DNA from: Variovorax sp. OK212
Lineage (GTDB): Bacteria > Pseudomonadota > Gammaproteobacteria > Burkholderiales > Burkholderiaceae_C
Length of the DNA: 64,000 nt
Direction: 5' to 3'
Assembly (NCBI RefSeq): GCF_900112425.1
Contig: NZ_FOLP01000004.1
Span: 434,001 to 498,000, forward strand
The position numbers were made by a program, and so were the translations under genes. Positions 35,299-42,558 of the stretch are shown here, in pieces. The notes under the pieces are model-generated. The model saw only the letters and a program-made list of their open reading frames with translations. It was not told the origin of the DNA and searched no databases. Position 1 is the stretch's first letter. Each line of letters starts with the position of its first letter.

Positions 35299-36089
35299 TC
35301 GAAACCGCTGGAACGCAGGACGCCAACGGCACGCCGGGCAGCCGCCTGGTCGCGCGCGGCCTGAAGAAGAGCTACGGCAGCCGCACGGTCGTGAAGGACG
35401 TCTCTCTCGACGTGCAGAAGGGTGAAGTCGTCGGGCTGCTCGGGCCGAACGGCGCGGGCAAGACCACTTCGTTCTACATGATCGTCGGGCTGGTGCGTGC
35501 CGACGCGGGCGACATCACCATCGACGGCGAGCCGATCGCCCACATGCCGATCCACCGCCGCGCCCGCATGGGCCTGAGCTACCTGCCGCAGGAAGCCTCG
35601 ATCTTCCGCAAGCTCACGGTCGAGGAAAACGTGCGCGCCGTGCTCGAGCTGCAGCAGGAGCCCGACGCCAACGGCAAGATGGCGGCGCTGTCCAAGCAGC
35701 ACATCGAAGAGCGCCTGTCCGAGCTGCTGGCCGACCTGCGCGTGGACCATCTGCGCGATTCGCCCGCGCTGGCGCTGTCGGGCGGCGAGCGCCGCCGCGT
35801 CGAGATCGCGCGCGCGCTGGCCACCCAGCCACGCTTCATCCTGCTGGACGAGCCCTTTGCCGGTATCGACCCGATCGCCGTGATCGAGATCCAGCGGATC
35901 ATCAGTTTCCTGAAGGAACGTGGCATCGGCGTGCTCATCACCGACCACAACGTGCGTGAGACGCTGGGCATCTGCGACCACGCGTTCATCATCAGCGACG
36001 GGCACGTGCTGGCACAAGGCACGCCTTCGGAGATCGTCGACAACGCCGAAGTACGCAGGGTGTACCTCGGCGAGCACTTCCGGATGTAA
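35295..36089 (+). CDS. lptB: LPS export ABC transporter ATPase LptB
   Basis: A 264-aa cytoplasmic ATPase of the LptB2FG(C) complex. Walker [10 protein letters not shown] spans residues 50-58, the signature LSGGE 161-165 and Walker B LLDEP 183-187; the H-loop is in [15 protein letters not shown]. Family blocks [21 protein letters not shown] and [13 protein letters not shown] are present. The GTG start overlaps the lptA stop by four bases. It has an extra 15-residue N-terminal leader compared with E. coli LptB. rpoN follows 18 bases later, as is widespread in proteobacteria. Confidence 0.97.
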   Translation: MIETAGTQDANGTPGSRLVARGLKKSYGSRTVVKDVSLDVQKGEVVGLLGPNGAGKTTSFYMIVGLVRADAGDITIDGEPIAHMPIHRRARMGLSYLPQEASIFRKLTVEENVRAVLELQQEPDANGKMAALSKQHIEERLSELLADLRVDHLRDSPALALSGGERRRVEIARALATQPRFILLDEPFAGIDPIAVIEIQRIISFLKERGIGVLITDHNVRETLGICDHAFIISDGHVLAQGTPSEIVDNAEVRRVYLGEHFRM

Positions 36090-36107
36090 GGGAGGGTCGG
36101 GTTCTCC

Positions 36108-37709
36108 ATGAAGCAAGGGCTGTCCCTTCGCGTCTCGCAGCATCTTGCGCTGACGCCCCAGCTCCAGCAGTCCATTCGGCTGCTGCAGCTCTCCACGCTC
36201 GAACTGAGCCAGGAGGTGGAGCAGATGCTGGACGAGAACCCGTTCCTGGAGCGCACCGCGGAAGAGGCGGCGCGCGAGGAGTTCGGGCTCGACACGGCCG
36301 ATGCGCCGGTGCCGCGCGATGACGCAGGCGACAGCGCCGATGGCGGCGAGGGCGACTTCACTCCATCCGCAAGCACCTCCAGCACGTCCACGGAAACCAG
36401 CACCGGCAGCACGGAGTCCGACGGCCCGGCCGCCGAAATCACCGAGCGCGAGCCCGACTGGGAAGGCGACGGCACCGTCGACATGGCGGCGCCCGACGAC
36501 AGCGAGTGGGGCAGCGACGCGCCCGCGCGCCAGAACAACCTGGGCGACGACGAACGCGCCGACGCCACCGAGCTCGCGCGCAGCCAGGAGTCGCTGCAGT
36601 CGTTCCTGCACCGCCAGGCGCTGAGCCTGCGGCTGAACGAGAACGACAACGCCGCGCTGCGCTTCCTGATCGAATCGCTCAACGACGACGGCTACCTCGA
36701 AGACTCGCTGCCCGCGCTGGCCTCCGGCCTGGCCGGCGACGACAACGACCAGTTCGACGACCTCGTGCACCACTTCCAGGTGGCGTTGGGCCTGCTGCAG
36801 AGCCTGGAGCCCGCCGGCGTCGGCGCGCGCGACCTGGGCGAATGCCTGAGCATCCAGCTGCGCGCGCTGGCCAGCGAGGACGAGAGCGACGACCAAGCGC
36901 TGGTCCGCAAGACCGCCATCGCCATCTGCAAGCTGCCGATGGAGCTGCTCGCGCGGCGCGACTTCAAGCGGCTGGCCACGCTCACCCGCACCAACGAGGA
37001 GCTGGTGCGCTCGGCGCTGCAGATCATCGCGCGCCTGGAGCCCAAGCCAGGCCGGCGCTTCGTGGACGTCGAGCGCAACATCGTCATTCCCGACGTGATC
37101 GTCACCAAGACGGGCCGCGGCACCAACATCAAGTTCCGCGTCATGCTGAACCCCGAGGTCATGCCGCGCCTGCGCGTGCACGACATCTACGCCGGCGCGC
37201 TCAAGGCGCACAAGGGCGAGGGCAGCCAGGCGCTGTCGCAGCGGCTGCAGGAGGCGCGCTGGTTCATCAAGAACATCCAGCAGCGCTTCGACACCATCCT
37301 GCGCGTGAGCAACGCCATCGTCGAGCGGCAGAAGAGCTACTTCGTGCACGGCGAGCTCGCCATGCGCCCGCTGGTGCTGCGCGAGATCGCCGACGAGCTG
37401 GGCCTGCACGAGTCGACCATCTCGCGCGTGACCACCGCCAAGTACATGTCCACGCCGTACGGCACGGTCGAGCTCAAGTACTTCTTCGGCTCGGCGCTGG
37501 GCACCGAGACCGGCGGCAACGCGTCGAGCACCGCGGTGCGCGCGCTGATCAAGCAGTTCGTGAGCTCCGAGAGCATCAAGAAGCCGCTGTCGGACAGCCA
37601 GATCTCCGAGATGCTGAAGGAGCAGGGCATCGAGTGCGCGCGCCGCACCGTGGCCAAGTACCGCGAAGCGCTGCGCATCGCCCCCGCCAACCTGCGCAAG
37701 GCGCTGTAG
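36108..37709 (+). CDS. rpoN: RNA polymerase sigma-54 factor
   Basis: A 533-aa alternative sigma factor for -24/-12 promoters, active only with bacterial enhancer-binding ATPases. Region I is the Gln/Leu-rich SQHLALTPQLQQSIRLLQL start. An acidic Ser/Thr/Asp-rich region II follows (about residues 60-165), longer than in E. coli. The core-binding and helix-turn-helix regions come next, and the RpoN box ARRTVAKYRE lies at residues 511-520. It follows lptB directly, so it belongs to the lptA-lptB-rpoN unit. The usual hpf and ptsN genes are not downstream; a phospholipase D-like gene is. Confidence 0.97.
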   Translation: MKQGLSLRVSQHLALTPQLQQSIRLLQLSTLELSQEVEQMLDENPFLERTAEEAAREEFGLDTADAPVPRDDAGDSADGGEGDFTPSASTSSTSTETSTGSTESDGPAAEITEREPDWEGDGTVDMAAPDDSEWGSDAPARQNNLGDDERADATELARSQESLQSFLHRQALSLRLNENDNAALRFLIESLNDDGYLEDSLPALASGLAGDDNDQFDDLVHHFQVALGLLQSLEPAGVGARDLGECLSIQLRALASEDESDDQALVRKTAIAICKLPMELLARRDFKRLATLTRTNEELVRSALQIIARLEPKPGRRFVDVERNIVIPDVIVTKTGRGTNIKFRVMLNPEVMPRLRVHDIYAGALKAHKGEGSQALSQRLQEARWFIKNIQQRFDTILRVSNAIVERQKSYFVHGELAMRPLVLREIADELGLHESTISRVTTAKYMSTPYGTVELKYFFGSALGTETGGNASSTAVRALIKQFVSSESIKKPLSDSQISEMLKEQGIECARRTVAKYREALRIAPANLRKAL

Positions 37710-37719
37710 AAAGCCGCCG

Positions 37720-39321
37720 ATGAGCCGTCGCCCGATGTCGCGCTGGGGGCATTGGATGTCGGCTTTGCTTGCCGTGCTGCTTTTTTCCGGCTGCGCCACC
37801 TTGCCCGACGAGGCCCCGCGCCCGCCCACCAAGGCCATGGCCGCGTCGGCCGACACCGCACTGGGCAAGATCGCGCTGGCCGCCCAGCCCGACCCCGACC
37901 TGAGCGGCTTTCGCCTGATGCCCGGCGGCGACTTCGCCTTCGACACCCGCATCCAGCTGGCCCGCCGCGCCCAGCGCACGCTCGACGTGCAGTACTACCA
38001 GATCGAGAACGACGAGACCGGCCGCTACCTGCTGCGCACCCTGCGCGACGCCGCGCTGCGCGGCGTGCGCGTGCGGCTGCTCATGGACGACCTCTACACC
38101 TCGGGCGAGGACGAGCTGCTGCGCGGCTTCGCCGCCACGCCCAACGTGGAGCTGCGCCTGTTCAACCCGTTCCCGGCCGGGCGCGGCAGCATCCTGAAGC
38201 GCTTCACCGCGTCGCTGTTCGACTTCAGCCGCGTGAACCGGCGCATGCACAACAAGCTGTTCATCGCCGACGGCGCGATGGCGGTGGCGGGCGGACGCAA
38301 CATCGGCAACCAGTACTTCCGGCGCACGGCGGGCGAGAACTTCCTCGACCTGGACACCTTCGTCACCGGCGCGCTGATCCCGCGGCTGGGCGGCCTGTTC
38401 GACCAGTACTGGAACAGCGTCTACGTGCGGCCGGTGGCGTCGGTCGTGGCCAGCGACCTGTCGCGCGAGGAGCTGCAGCGCCGCTTCGAGGCCGCCACCG
38501 CGCCCGGCACCACGCCACCCCCGCCGCCGCCCGCGCCCAACGACCTGCTGGGCTACAGCCCGATGGCCGACGACCTGGACAGCGGCAAGCTCAACCTGAT
38601 CTGGACCCTGGCCGAGGCCTACGCCGATTCGCCCGACCGCGTGATCGGCAAGACCGCCTCGTACGGCGGGGTGCCGCTGCTGGACGTGGACAGCGTGCGC
38701 TACAACGTGGTCGAGCAGATGCGCCGTGCGCGCGCCGAGGTGACCATCGTCTCGCCGTACCTGATCCCGGGCGCCACGGGGCTGGAAGTGATGCGCGAGA
38801 TCCGCCGGCGCGACGTGAAGATCAGCGTGGTCACCAATTCGCTGGCCGCCACCGACGAGCCGCTGGTGCACACCGCCTACCGGCGCTACCGCCCGGACAT
38901 GCTCAAGCTGGGCGCCGACCTGTACGAGCTGAGCTCCACGCGCACCCGGCGCAGCGTGCGGCTGGGGCTGTTCGGCACCTCGGTGGGCCGGCTGCACGCC
39001 AAGTCGGCGGTGATCGACCGGCGCACGCTGTTCGTGGGGTCGATGAATTTCGATCCGCGCTCGGAGTCGGCCAATACCGAGATCGGCCTGATCATTCACA
39101 GCCCCGAAATGGCGCAGCAGATGCTCAAGCTGCTCGACGTGCTCAAGCAACAGGGCGCCTACCGGCTGCGCTTTGCCGAGGGCAGCAACGAGTCGCGCAT
39201 CGAATGGACCAGCGAGGAGGCCGGCAAGCTCACCGTGCTGACCGAGGAGCCCGACTCGGGCTTCTGGGACCGCACCATGCTCGAGATCCTGGCGCCGCTG
39301 ACGCCGGAGAGCCTGCTCTAG
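37720..39321 (+). CDS. phospholipase D-family lipoprotein (cardiolipin-synthase-like)
   Basis: A 533-aa protein with two HKD catalytic motifs: MHNKLFIADGAMAVAGGRN (first, about residues 182-200) and LHAKSAVIDRRTLFVGSMNF (second, about 425-444), each with the HxKxxxxD core. MSRRPMSRWGHWMSALLAVLLFSGC is a lipoprotein signal with Cys25, so the enzyme is anchored and acts in the periplasm. The layout resembles YmdC/ClsC-type phospholipase D proteins that act in phospholipid exchange. It starts 11 bases after rpoN. Confidence 0.9.
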   Translation: MSRRPMSRWGHWMSALLAVLLFSGCATLPDEAPRPPTKAMAASADTALGKIALAAQPDPDLSGFRLMPGGDFAFDTRIQLARRAQRTLDVQYYQIENDETGRYLLRTLRDAALRGVRVRLLMDDLYTSGEDELLRGFAATPNVELRLFNPFPAGRGSILKRFTASLFDFSRVNRRMHNKLFIADGAMAVAGGRNIGNQYFRRTAGENFLDLDTFVTGALIPRLGGLFDQYWNSVYVRPVASVVASDLSREELQRRFEAATAPGTTPPPPPPAPNDLLGYSPMADDLDSGKLNLIWTLAEAYADSPDRVIGKTASYGGVPLLDVDSVRYNVVEQMRRARAEVTIVSPYLIPGATGLEVMREIRRRDVKISVVTNSLAATDEPLVHTAYRRYRPDMLKLGADLYELSSTRTRRSVRLGLFGTSVGRLHAKSAVIDRRTLFVGSMNFDPRSESANTEIGLIIHSPEMAQQMLKLLDVLKQQGAYRLRFAEGSNESRIEWTSEEAGKLTVLTEEPDSGFWDRTMLEILAPLTPESLL

Positions 39322-39346
39322 CCTGCGCGGTCCGGGCCGGGGCTAG

Positions 39347-39997
39347 CTAGTTGCCGCGAACCGCCGACCACACCAGCCGGACGCCCAGCAGCCCCATCAC
39401 GCCGCCGGCCACGCGGTCGATCCAGACCTTGTAGCGCAGGTAGGCCGAGCGCGGCGCGGCCGACGACAGGGCCAGCGCCACCACGGTGTACCAGCCGGTC
39501 TCGATGCAGAAGATGACGGCCGGCACCGCCAGTGCCAGCGCGAGCGGCACGTCGTGCGGCAGGAAGGCGGCAAAGATGCTGGCGTAGACCACCGCCGTCT
39601 TCGGGTTGCTGACCTGGGTGGCCAGGCCGAAAAGAAAGGTACGGAAGGTACGCCCGCCGCGGCCCTGGCCGGCGCGCGGGTTACCTGCTTCCTGCGCCAC
39701 CGGCAGCGGCTGGCGGGCGCCGCGCCAGATGCGTACCCCCAGGTACACCAGGTAGGCACCGCCGAATCCCTTGATGGCCAGGTACAGCCCGGGTACCGCC
39801 AGGAATGCCGCCTGCAGCCCGGCCAGCGCCGCGATCGCAAAGACCAGCCCGCCCGCGCCCATGCCCAGCGCGGCCGCCAGCCCCTCGGTGCGCGAGGCCA
39901 CCGCCGTGCGGGCGACCATCACGAAACTGGGGCCCGGGCTCATGGCGCCCACGGCCATCGCGCCGGCAATGCCGAGCAGGGAAAGGGTGCTGTTCAT
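39347..39997 (-). CDS. LysE/RhtB-family amino acid exporter
   Basis: A 216-aa inner-membrane exporter with about six helices. The N-terminal GAMSPGPSFVMVARTAVASR is the LysE-family signature, followed by LGMGAGGLVFAIAALAGLQA and a basic loop (RQPLPVAQEAGNPRAGQGR) between helices 3 and 4. The second half contains GLATQVSNPKTAVVYASIFA. Substrate may be an amino acid or homoserine lactone; it cannot be decided. It is convergent with the phospholipase D-like gene and divergent from the small membrane gene. Confidence 0.93.
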   Translation of the reverse strand: MNSTLSLLGIAGAMAVGAMSPGPSFVMVARTAVASRTEGLAAALGMGAGGLVFAIAALAGLQAAFLAVPGLYLAIKGFGGAYLVYLGVRIWRGARQPLPVAQEAGNPRAGQGRGGRTFRTFLFGLATQVSNPKTAVVYASIFAAFLPHDVPLALALAVPAVIFCIETGWYTVVALALSSAAPRSAYLRYKVWIDRVAGGVMGLLGVRLVWSAVRGN

Positions 39998-40035
39998 CGG
40001 GTCTTGTCTCCTGTTCTTGTTACGAATTGCCGAAC

Positions 40036-40055
40036 AACGTGCACAAACGCACGTT
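40036..40055. promoter_or_regulatory. inverted repeat between lysE-like and small membrane gene
   Basis: AACGTGC-ACAAAC-GCACGTT is a perfect 7-bp inverted repeat with a 6-base spacer, 39 bases upstream of the LysE-family start, in the divergent region. It could bind an Lrp- or LysR-type regulator of the exporter; the regulator gene is not adjacent. Confidence 0.4.
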
Positions 40056-40133
40056 CATCGGAGATTGAAAAGTAAACTCTAAGTAGTACACGGATAACTT
40101 TTGGTTTACATTTTGTCCATCGAGGTAACAACG

Positions 40134-40397
40134 ATGCAAAACATGAAAAACCTACTTCTTCTGGCCGTATGGGCAGCAGTGCTGGCGTTTTTGCTCAGTT
40201 TCTTCTACTGGAGCGACGCCCCCGTCGCCGAGCAACTGCTGTTCGGCGCGTTGATGACTGTCGCCACCGGTGCCTGGATGCTCGCCCTGCTGAATCTTCC
40301 GCGCGCCATCATCGCCGCGCGCAATTGGCTGAAATCGCCCAAGGACGCTGAAGAGCACCTGGGCGCCGCCGATTCGCACAAGCCGGTCGCGCGCTGA
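40134..40397 (+). CDS. small two-helix membrane protein
   Basis: An 87-aa protein with two membrane helices, NLLLLAVWAAVLAFLLSFFYW (about residues 5-25) and LLFGALMTVATGAWMLALLNL (about 35-55), and a polar C-terminus (NWLKSPKDAEEHLGAADSHK). The ATG at 40134 is favoured over an in-frame start at 40101 because GAGG lies about nine bases upstream and the upstream segment is AT-rich, promoter-like DNA. No family recognised. Confidence 0.65.
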   Translation: MQNMKNLLLLAVWAAVLAFLLSFFYWSDAPVAEQLLFGALMTVATGAWMLALLNLPRAIIAARNWLKSPKDAEEHLGAADSHKPVAR

Positions 40398-40451
40398 GCC
40401 GGCCGGCCAGCCGGGCGGGGGCGGGGCGCACCGGCTGCGGCCGGGCCTGGT

Positions 40452-41087
40452 TCAGGGCTGGATGTTCACCGCTTCCACCTGAACCAGCAATTTCACCTTG
40501 TTCTCGAAGCCGAAGTTCAGTCCCCAGGTGATTCCCCAGTCGCTGCGCTCCACCGTGGTCTCGAAGTCGCCGCCGCACACCTGGCGGTTGATGAGCGGGC
40601 TCAGGTAGCAGTTGAAGCGCACCGCCTTCAGCGTCACCGGACGGGTCTGGCCCATCAGCGTGAGCTTGCCGGGCACGTCGACCACCTTGTCGCCGCTGAA
40701 CTCGATGCGCTCGGCCACGAAGCGCCCGGTCGGAAACTCCGCCACGTTGAAGAAATCCTTGCTCTGCACATGCCGGTTGAGCAGGTCGACGCCGGTGTTG
40801 ATGGAGCTGATGTCCATCGTGATGTCGACCGAGCCGCTGTTGCCGGCGCCGTCGATCTTCACCGAGCCGTCCTTCGTGCTGAAGCGCCCGCGGTTGGTGG
40901 TGGTGCCGTAGTGGCCCATCTCGTACATCACGAAGGTGTGGGTCGGGTCGACCACGTAGCTGGCGTTCTTCACCGGTCCGCCCGATGGCTTGGCGGCCAC
41001 CGCCGGCGCCGTGTAGTCCTGGGCCGAGGCGCTCGCGCAGGCGAGGGCCGCGGCACACAGCGTGGCGGCGAAAAGGAGCTTCTTCAT
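40452..41087 (-). CDS. YceI family periplasmic protein (downstream copy)
   Basis: A 211-aa exported lipocalin-fold protein thought to bind isoprenoid or other lipids. The signal peptide MKKLLFAATLCAAALACASASAQ covers residues 1-23. The YceI domain runs YVVDPTHTFVMYEMGHYGTT, SVDITMDISSINTG, FFNVAEFPTGRFVAERI and KLTLMGQTRPVTLKAVRFNC. It contains two Cys in the mature part (FNCYL and QVCGGDF), possibly a disulfide, which the upstream copy lacks. It is last in the cytochrome b561-YceI-YceI operon. Confidence 0.93.
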   Translation of the reverse strand: MKKLLFAATLCAAALACASASAQDYTAPAVAAKPSGGPVKNASYVVDPTHTFVMYEMGHYGTTTNRGRFSTKDGSVKIDGAGNSGSVDITMDISSINTGVDLLNRHVQSKDFFNVAEFPTGRFVAERIEFSGDKVVDVPGKLTLMGQTRPVTLKAVRFNCYLSPLINRQVCGGDFETTVERSDWGITWGLNFGFENKVKLLVQVEAVNIQP

Positions 41088-41158
41088 GGCGTGCGTTCTG
41101 TGCTGCTGGGAGCGGTGGATCGTGAATGCGTCTGGGGTCGACGGGGAAGGCGCGCGGC

Positions 41159-41794
41159 TCACAGCGGGCCCAGCCCGGAGAGCGTGAACTTGAAGCGAAC
41201 CTGCACGTCGTTGCCGACCATCGAGGTGTCGGTCCATTCGCCGTCGCCCACCTTGTAGTCGAGCCGCTGGATCGTAAAGCTTCCGGTGGCCACCGCGTAG
41301 CCGCCGGACGCGGTGATGGCCACCGGCACCGTCACCGGCTTCGTCGTGCCCTTGAGCGTGAGCTTGCCGGCCATCTCGAACCTGCCGTCGCCCAATGCCT
41401 TGATGGCGCCCGACTGGAAGCTGGCCTGCGGGAAATGCGCGGCGTCGAACCATGGCGCCTTGGGCAGCTCGGCGTCGCTCATCGGAATGCCGAAGCCGGC
41501 GCTGGCCGTGTCGATCTGCAGCGCGACGGTGCCGCCTTCGGGCTTCTTCGGATCGAAGGCGACCTGCGCCTCGAACTTCTTGAAGCTGCCTTCCACCGGC
41601 ACGCCCATCTGCTTGCTGACGAAGACGATCTGGCTCTTGTCGGCCACCAGCCGGGTGGCCGCGGGTTCGGCGAGCGCTGGCAGCGCCGCGGCGAAGGCCA
41701 GCGCCGCGAAGGCCGACGAGATGGCCGACGAGATGGCCGACGCCGAGATGGCCGGTGCCGAAAAGGGCGGCAGGCGCAAAAGATGGGGCTTCAT
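41159..41794 (-). CDS. YceI family periplasmic protein (upstream copy)
   Basis: A 211-aa exported protein of the same fold as the neighbour, but clearly diverged. The signal peptide is unusual: it contains an ISSAISSAFAALAF repeat encoded by a 12-bp tandem repeat and is cleaved near ALAEPA. The domain has RLVADKSQIVFVSKQMGVPV, APWFDAAHFPQASFQSGA and KLTLKGTTKPVTVPVAITAS. Its start overlaps the cytochrome b561 stop as ATGA, so the two are coupled, as is seen for YceI/b561 pairs elsewhere. Confidence 0.93.
   Translation of the reverse strand: MKPHLLRLPPFSAPAISASAISSAISSAFAALAFAAALPALAEPAATRLVADKSQIVFVSKQMGVPVEGSFKKFEAQVAFDPKKPEGGTVALQIDTASAGFGIPMSDAELPKAPWFDAAHFPQASFQSGAIKALGDGRFEMAGKLTLKGTTKPVTVPVAITASGGYAVATGSFTIQRLDYKVGDGEWTDTSMVGNDVQVRFKFTLSGLGPL
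41711..41752 (-). repeat. 12-bp tandem repeat in a YceI signal peptide
   Basis: Three or more copies of a GCCGACGAGATG-type 12-mer, the last with a small insertion, encode Ser/Ala/Ile units in the hydrophobic core of the signal peptide. The unit is a multiple of three, so copy number could vary without a frameshift. Confidence 0.8.
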
Positions 41795-42393
41795 CGGGCA
41801 GATTCCTTGCGTGGCGCGGGCCACATGCGTTTCAGAAGACCGTCGCGGTCGATCCAGTGGTGCTTGAGCACCGCCGCCACGTGCAGCAGCGCGACGCCCG
41901 CCAGCGCAAAGGCGCAGTTGCGGTGCAGCGGCTGCAGCACCGCCTCGGCAAAGGGCTGGTCGACCGCCACGAAGTCGGGCAGCGCGAGCACGCCGAACCA
42001 CGCCACCGGCATCCCCATGGCCGAGCTGTAGGCCCAGCCGGTCAGCGGCACCGCGAAGAACAGCAGGTACATCAGCGCGTGGCTCACGCGGTAGCCCGAC
42101 AGCTGCAGGCGCGACATGCCCGGCGGCAGCGCCGGCGGCCGGTGCCCGAGCCGCCACAGCAGCCGCAGCGCCGACAGCGCGAGGATCGTGAGGCCGGCCC
42201 ATTTGTGCCAGCTGTAGACCTTCAGGCGCAGCGGCGAAAACGGCAGCCCCGTCATGTAGAGCCCGACGCCGAGCGAGCCGACGATCAGCGTCGCCAGCAG
42301 CCAGTGCAGCGCCATCGCGAACGAGTCGTAGCGCTGGCTGCGCGGCGCGGTGGCGAGAGGAGAAGAGGAGGCGGGGGGGGGGTCGGCGGACAT
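41791..42393 (-). CDS. cytochrome b561 family protein
   Basis: A 200-aa inner-membrane dihaem b protein with about four helices. Candidate haem histidines are in FAMALHWLLATLIVG (helix 1), KVYSWHKWAGLTI (helix 2), SGYRVSHALMYLLFF (helix 3) and ALLHVAAVLKHHWIDRDGLL (helix 4). It probably passes electrons from quinol. The start at 42393 gives MSADPPPASS; the longer frame upstream runs through a repetitive His/Glu/Trp stretch from tandem DNA repeats and is not credible. It is first in the b561-YceI-YceI operon. Confidence 0.92.
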   Translation of the reverse strand: MSADPPPASSSPLATAPRSQRYDSFAMALHWLLATLIVGSLGVGLYMTGLPFSPLRLKVYSWHKWAGLTILALSALRLLWRLGHRPPALPPGMSRLQLSGYRVSHALMYLLFFAVPLTGWAYSSAMGMPVAWFGVLALPDFVAVDQPFAEAVLQPLHRNCAFALAGVALLHVAAVLKHHWIDRDGLLKRMWPAPRKESAR

Positions 42394-42458
42394 CGGGGGC
42401 AGGACCTGCGGCCTGTGCGCGGAGCATATATCGGAAGCCGTGACAGCACTGCACGGCC

Positions 42459-42506
42459 CGTGCCAAGCCTCGTGCCAAGTCTCGTGCCAAGTCTCGTGCC
42501 AAGTGC
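42459..42506. repeat. 12-bp tandem repeat upstream of the cytochrome b561 operon
   Basis: Four copies of CGTGCCAAGTCT (first and last slightly changed) run head to tail between the kinase stop and the b561 start. They are followed by a GCACATCG direct repeat and GCTC microsatellite units up to about 42558. They lie in the probable promoter/leader region of the operon. Confidence 0.9.
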
Positions 42507-42558
42507 GCCGGCACATCGGCACATCGGCGCGCCCGTGCCCGCCCGCCCGCTCGCTCGC

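Noticed and set aside
42459..42506. Possible CRISPR array
   Set aside because: The 12-bp units are contiguous with no spacers, so this is a tandem repeat.
41791..42522. Longer N-terminus for cytochrome b561
   Set aside because: The extension would encode a His/Glu/Thr/Trp repeat derived from the tandem DNA repeats and is not seen in the family; MSADPPPA is the better start.
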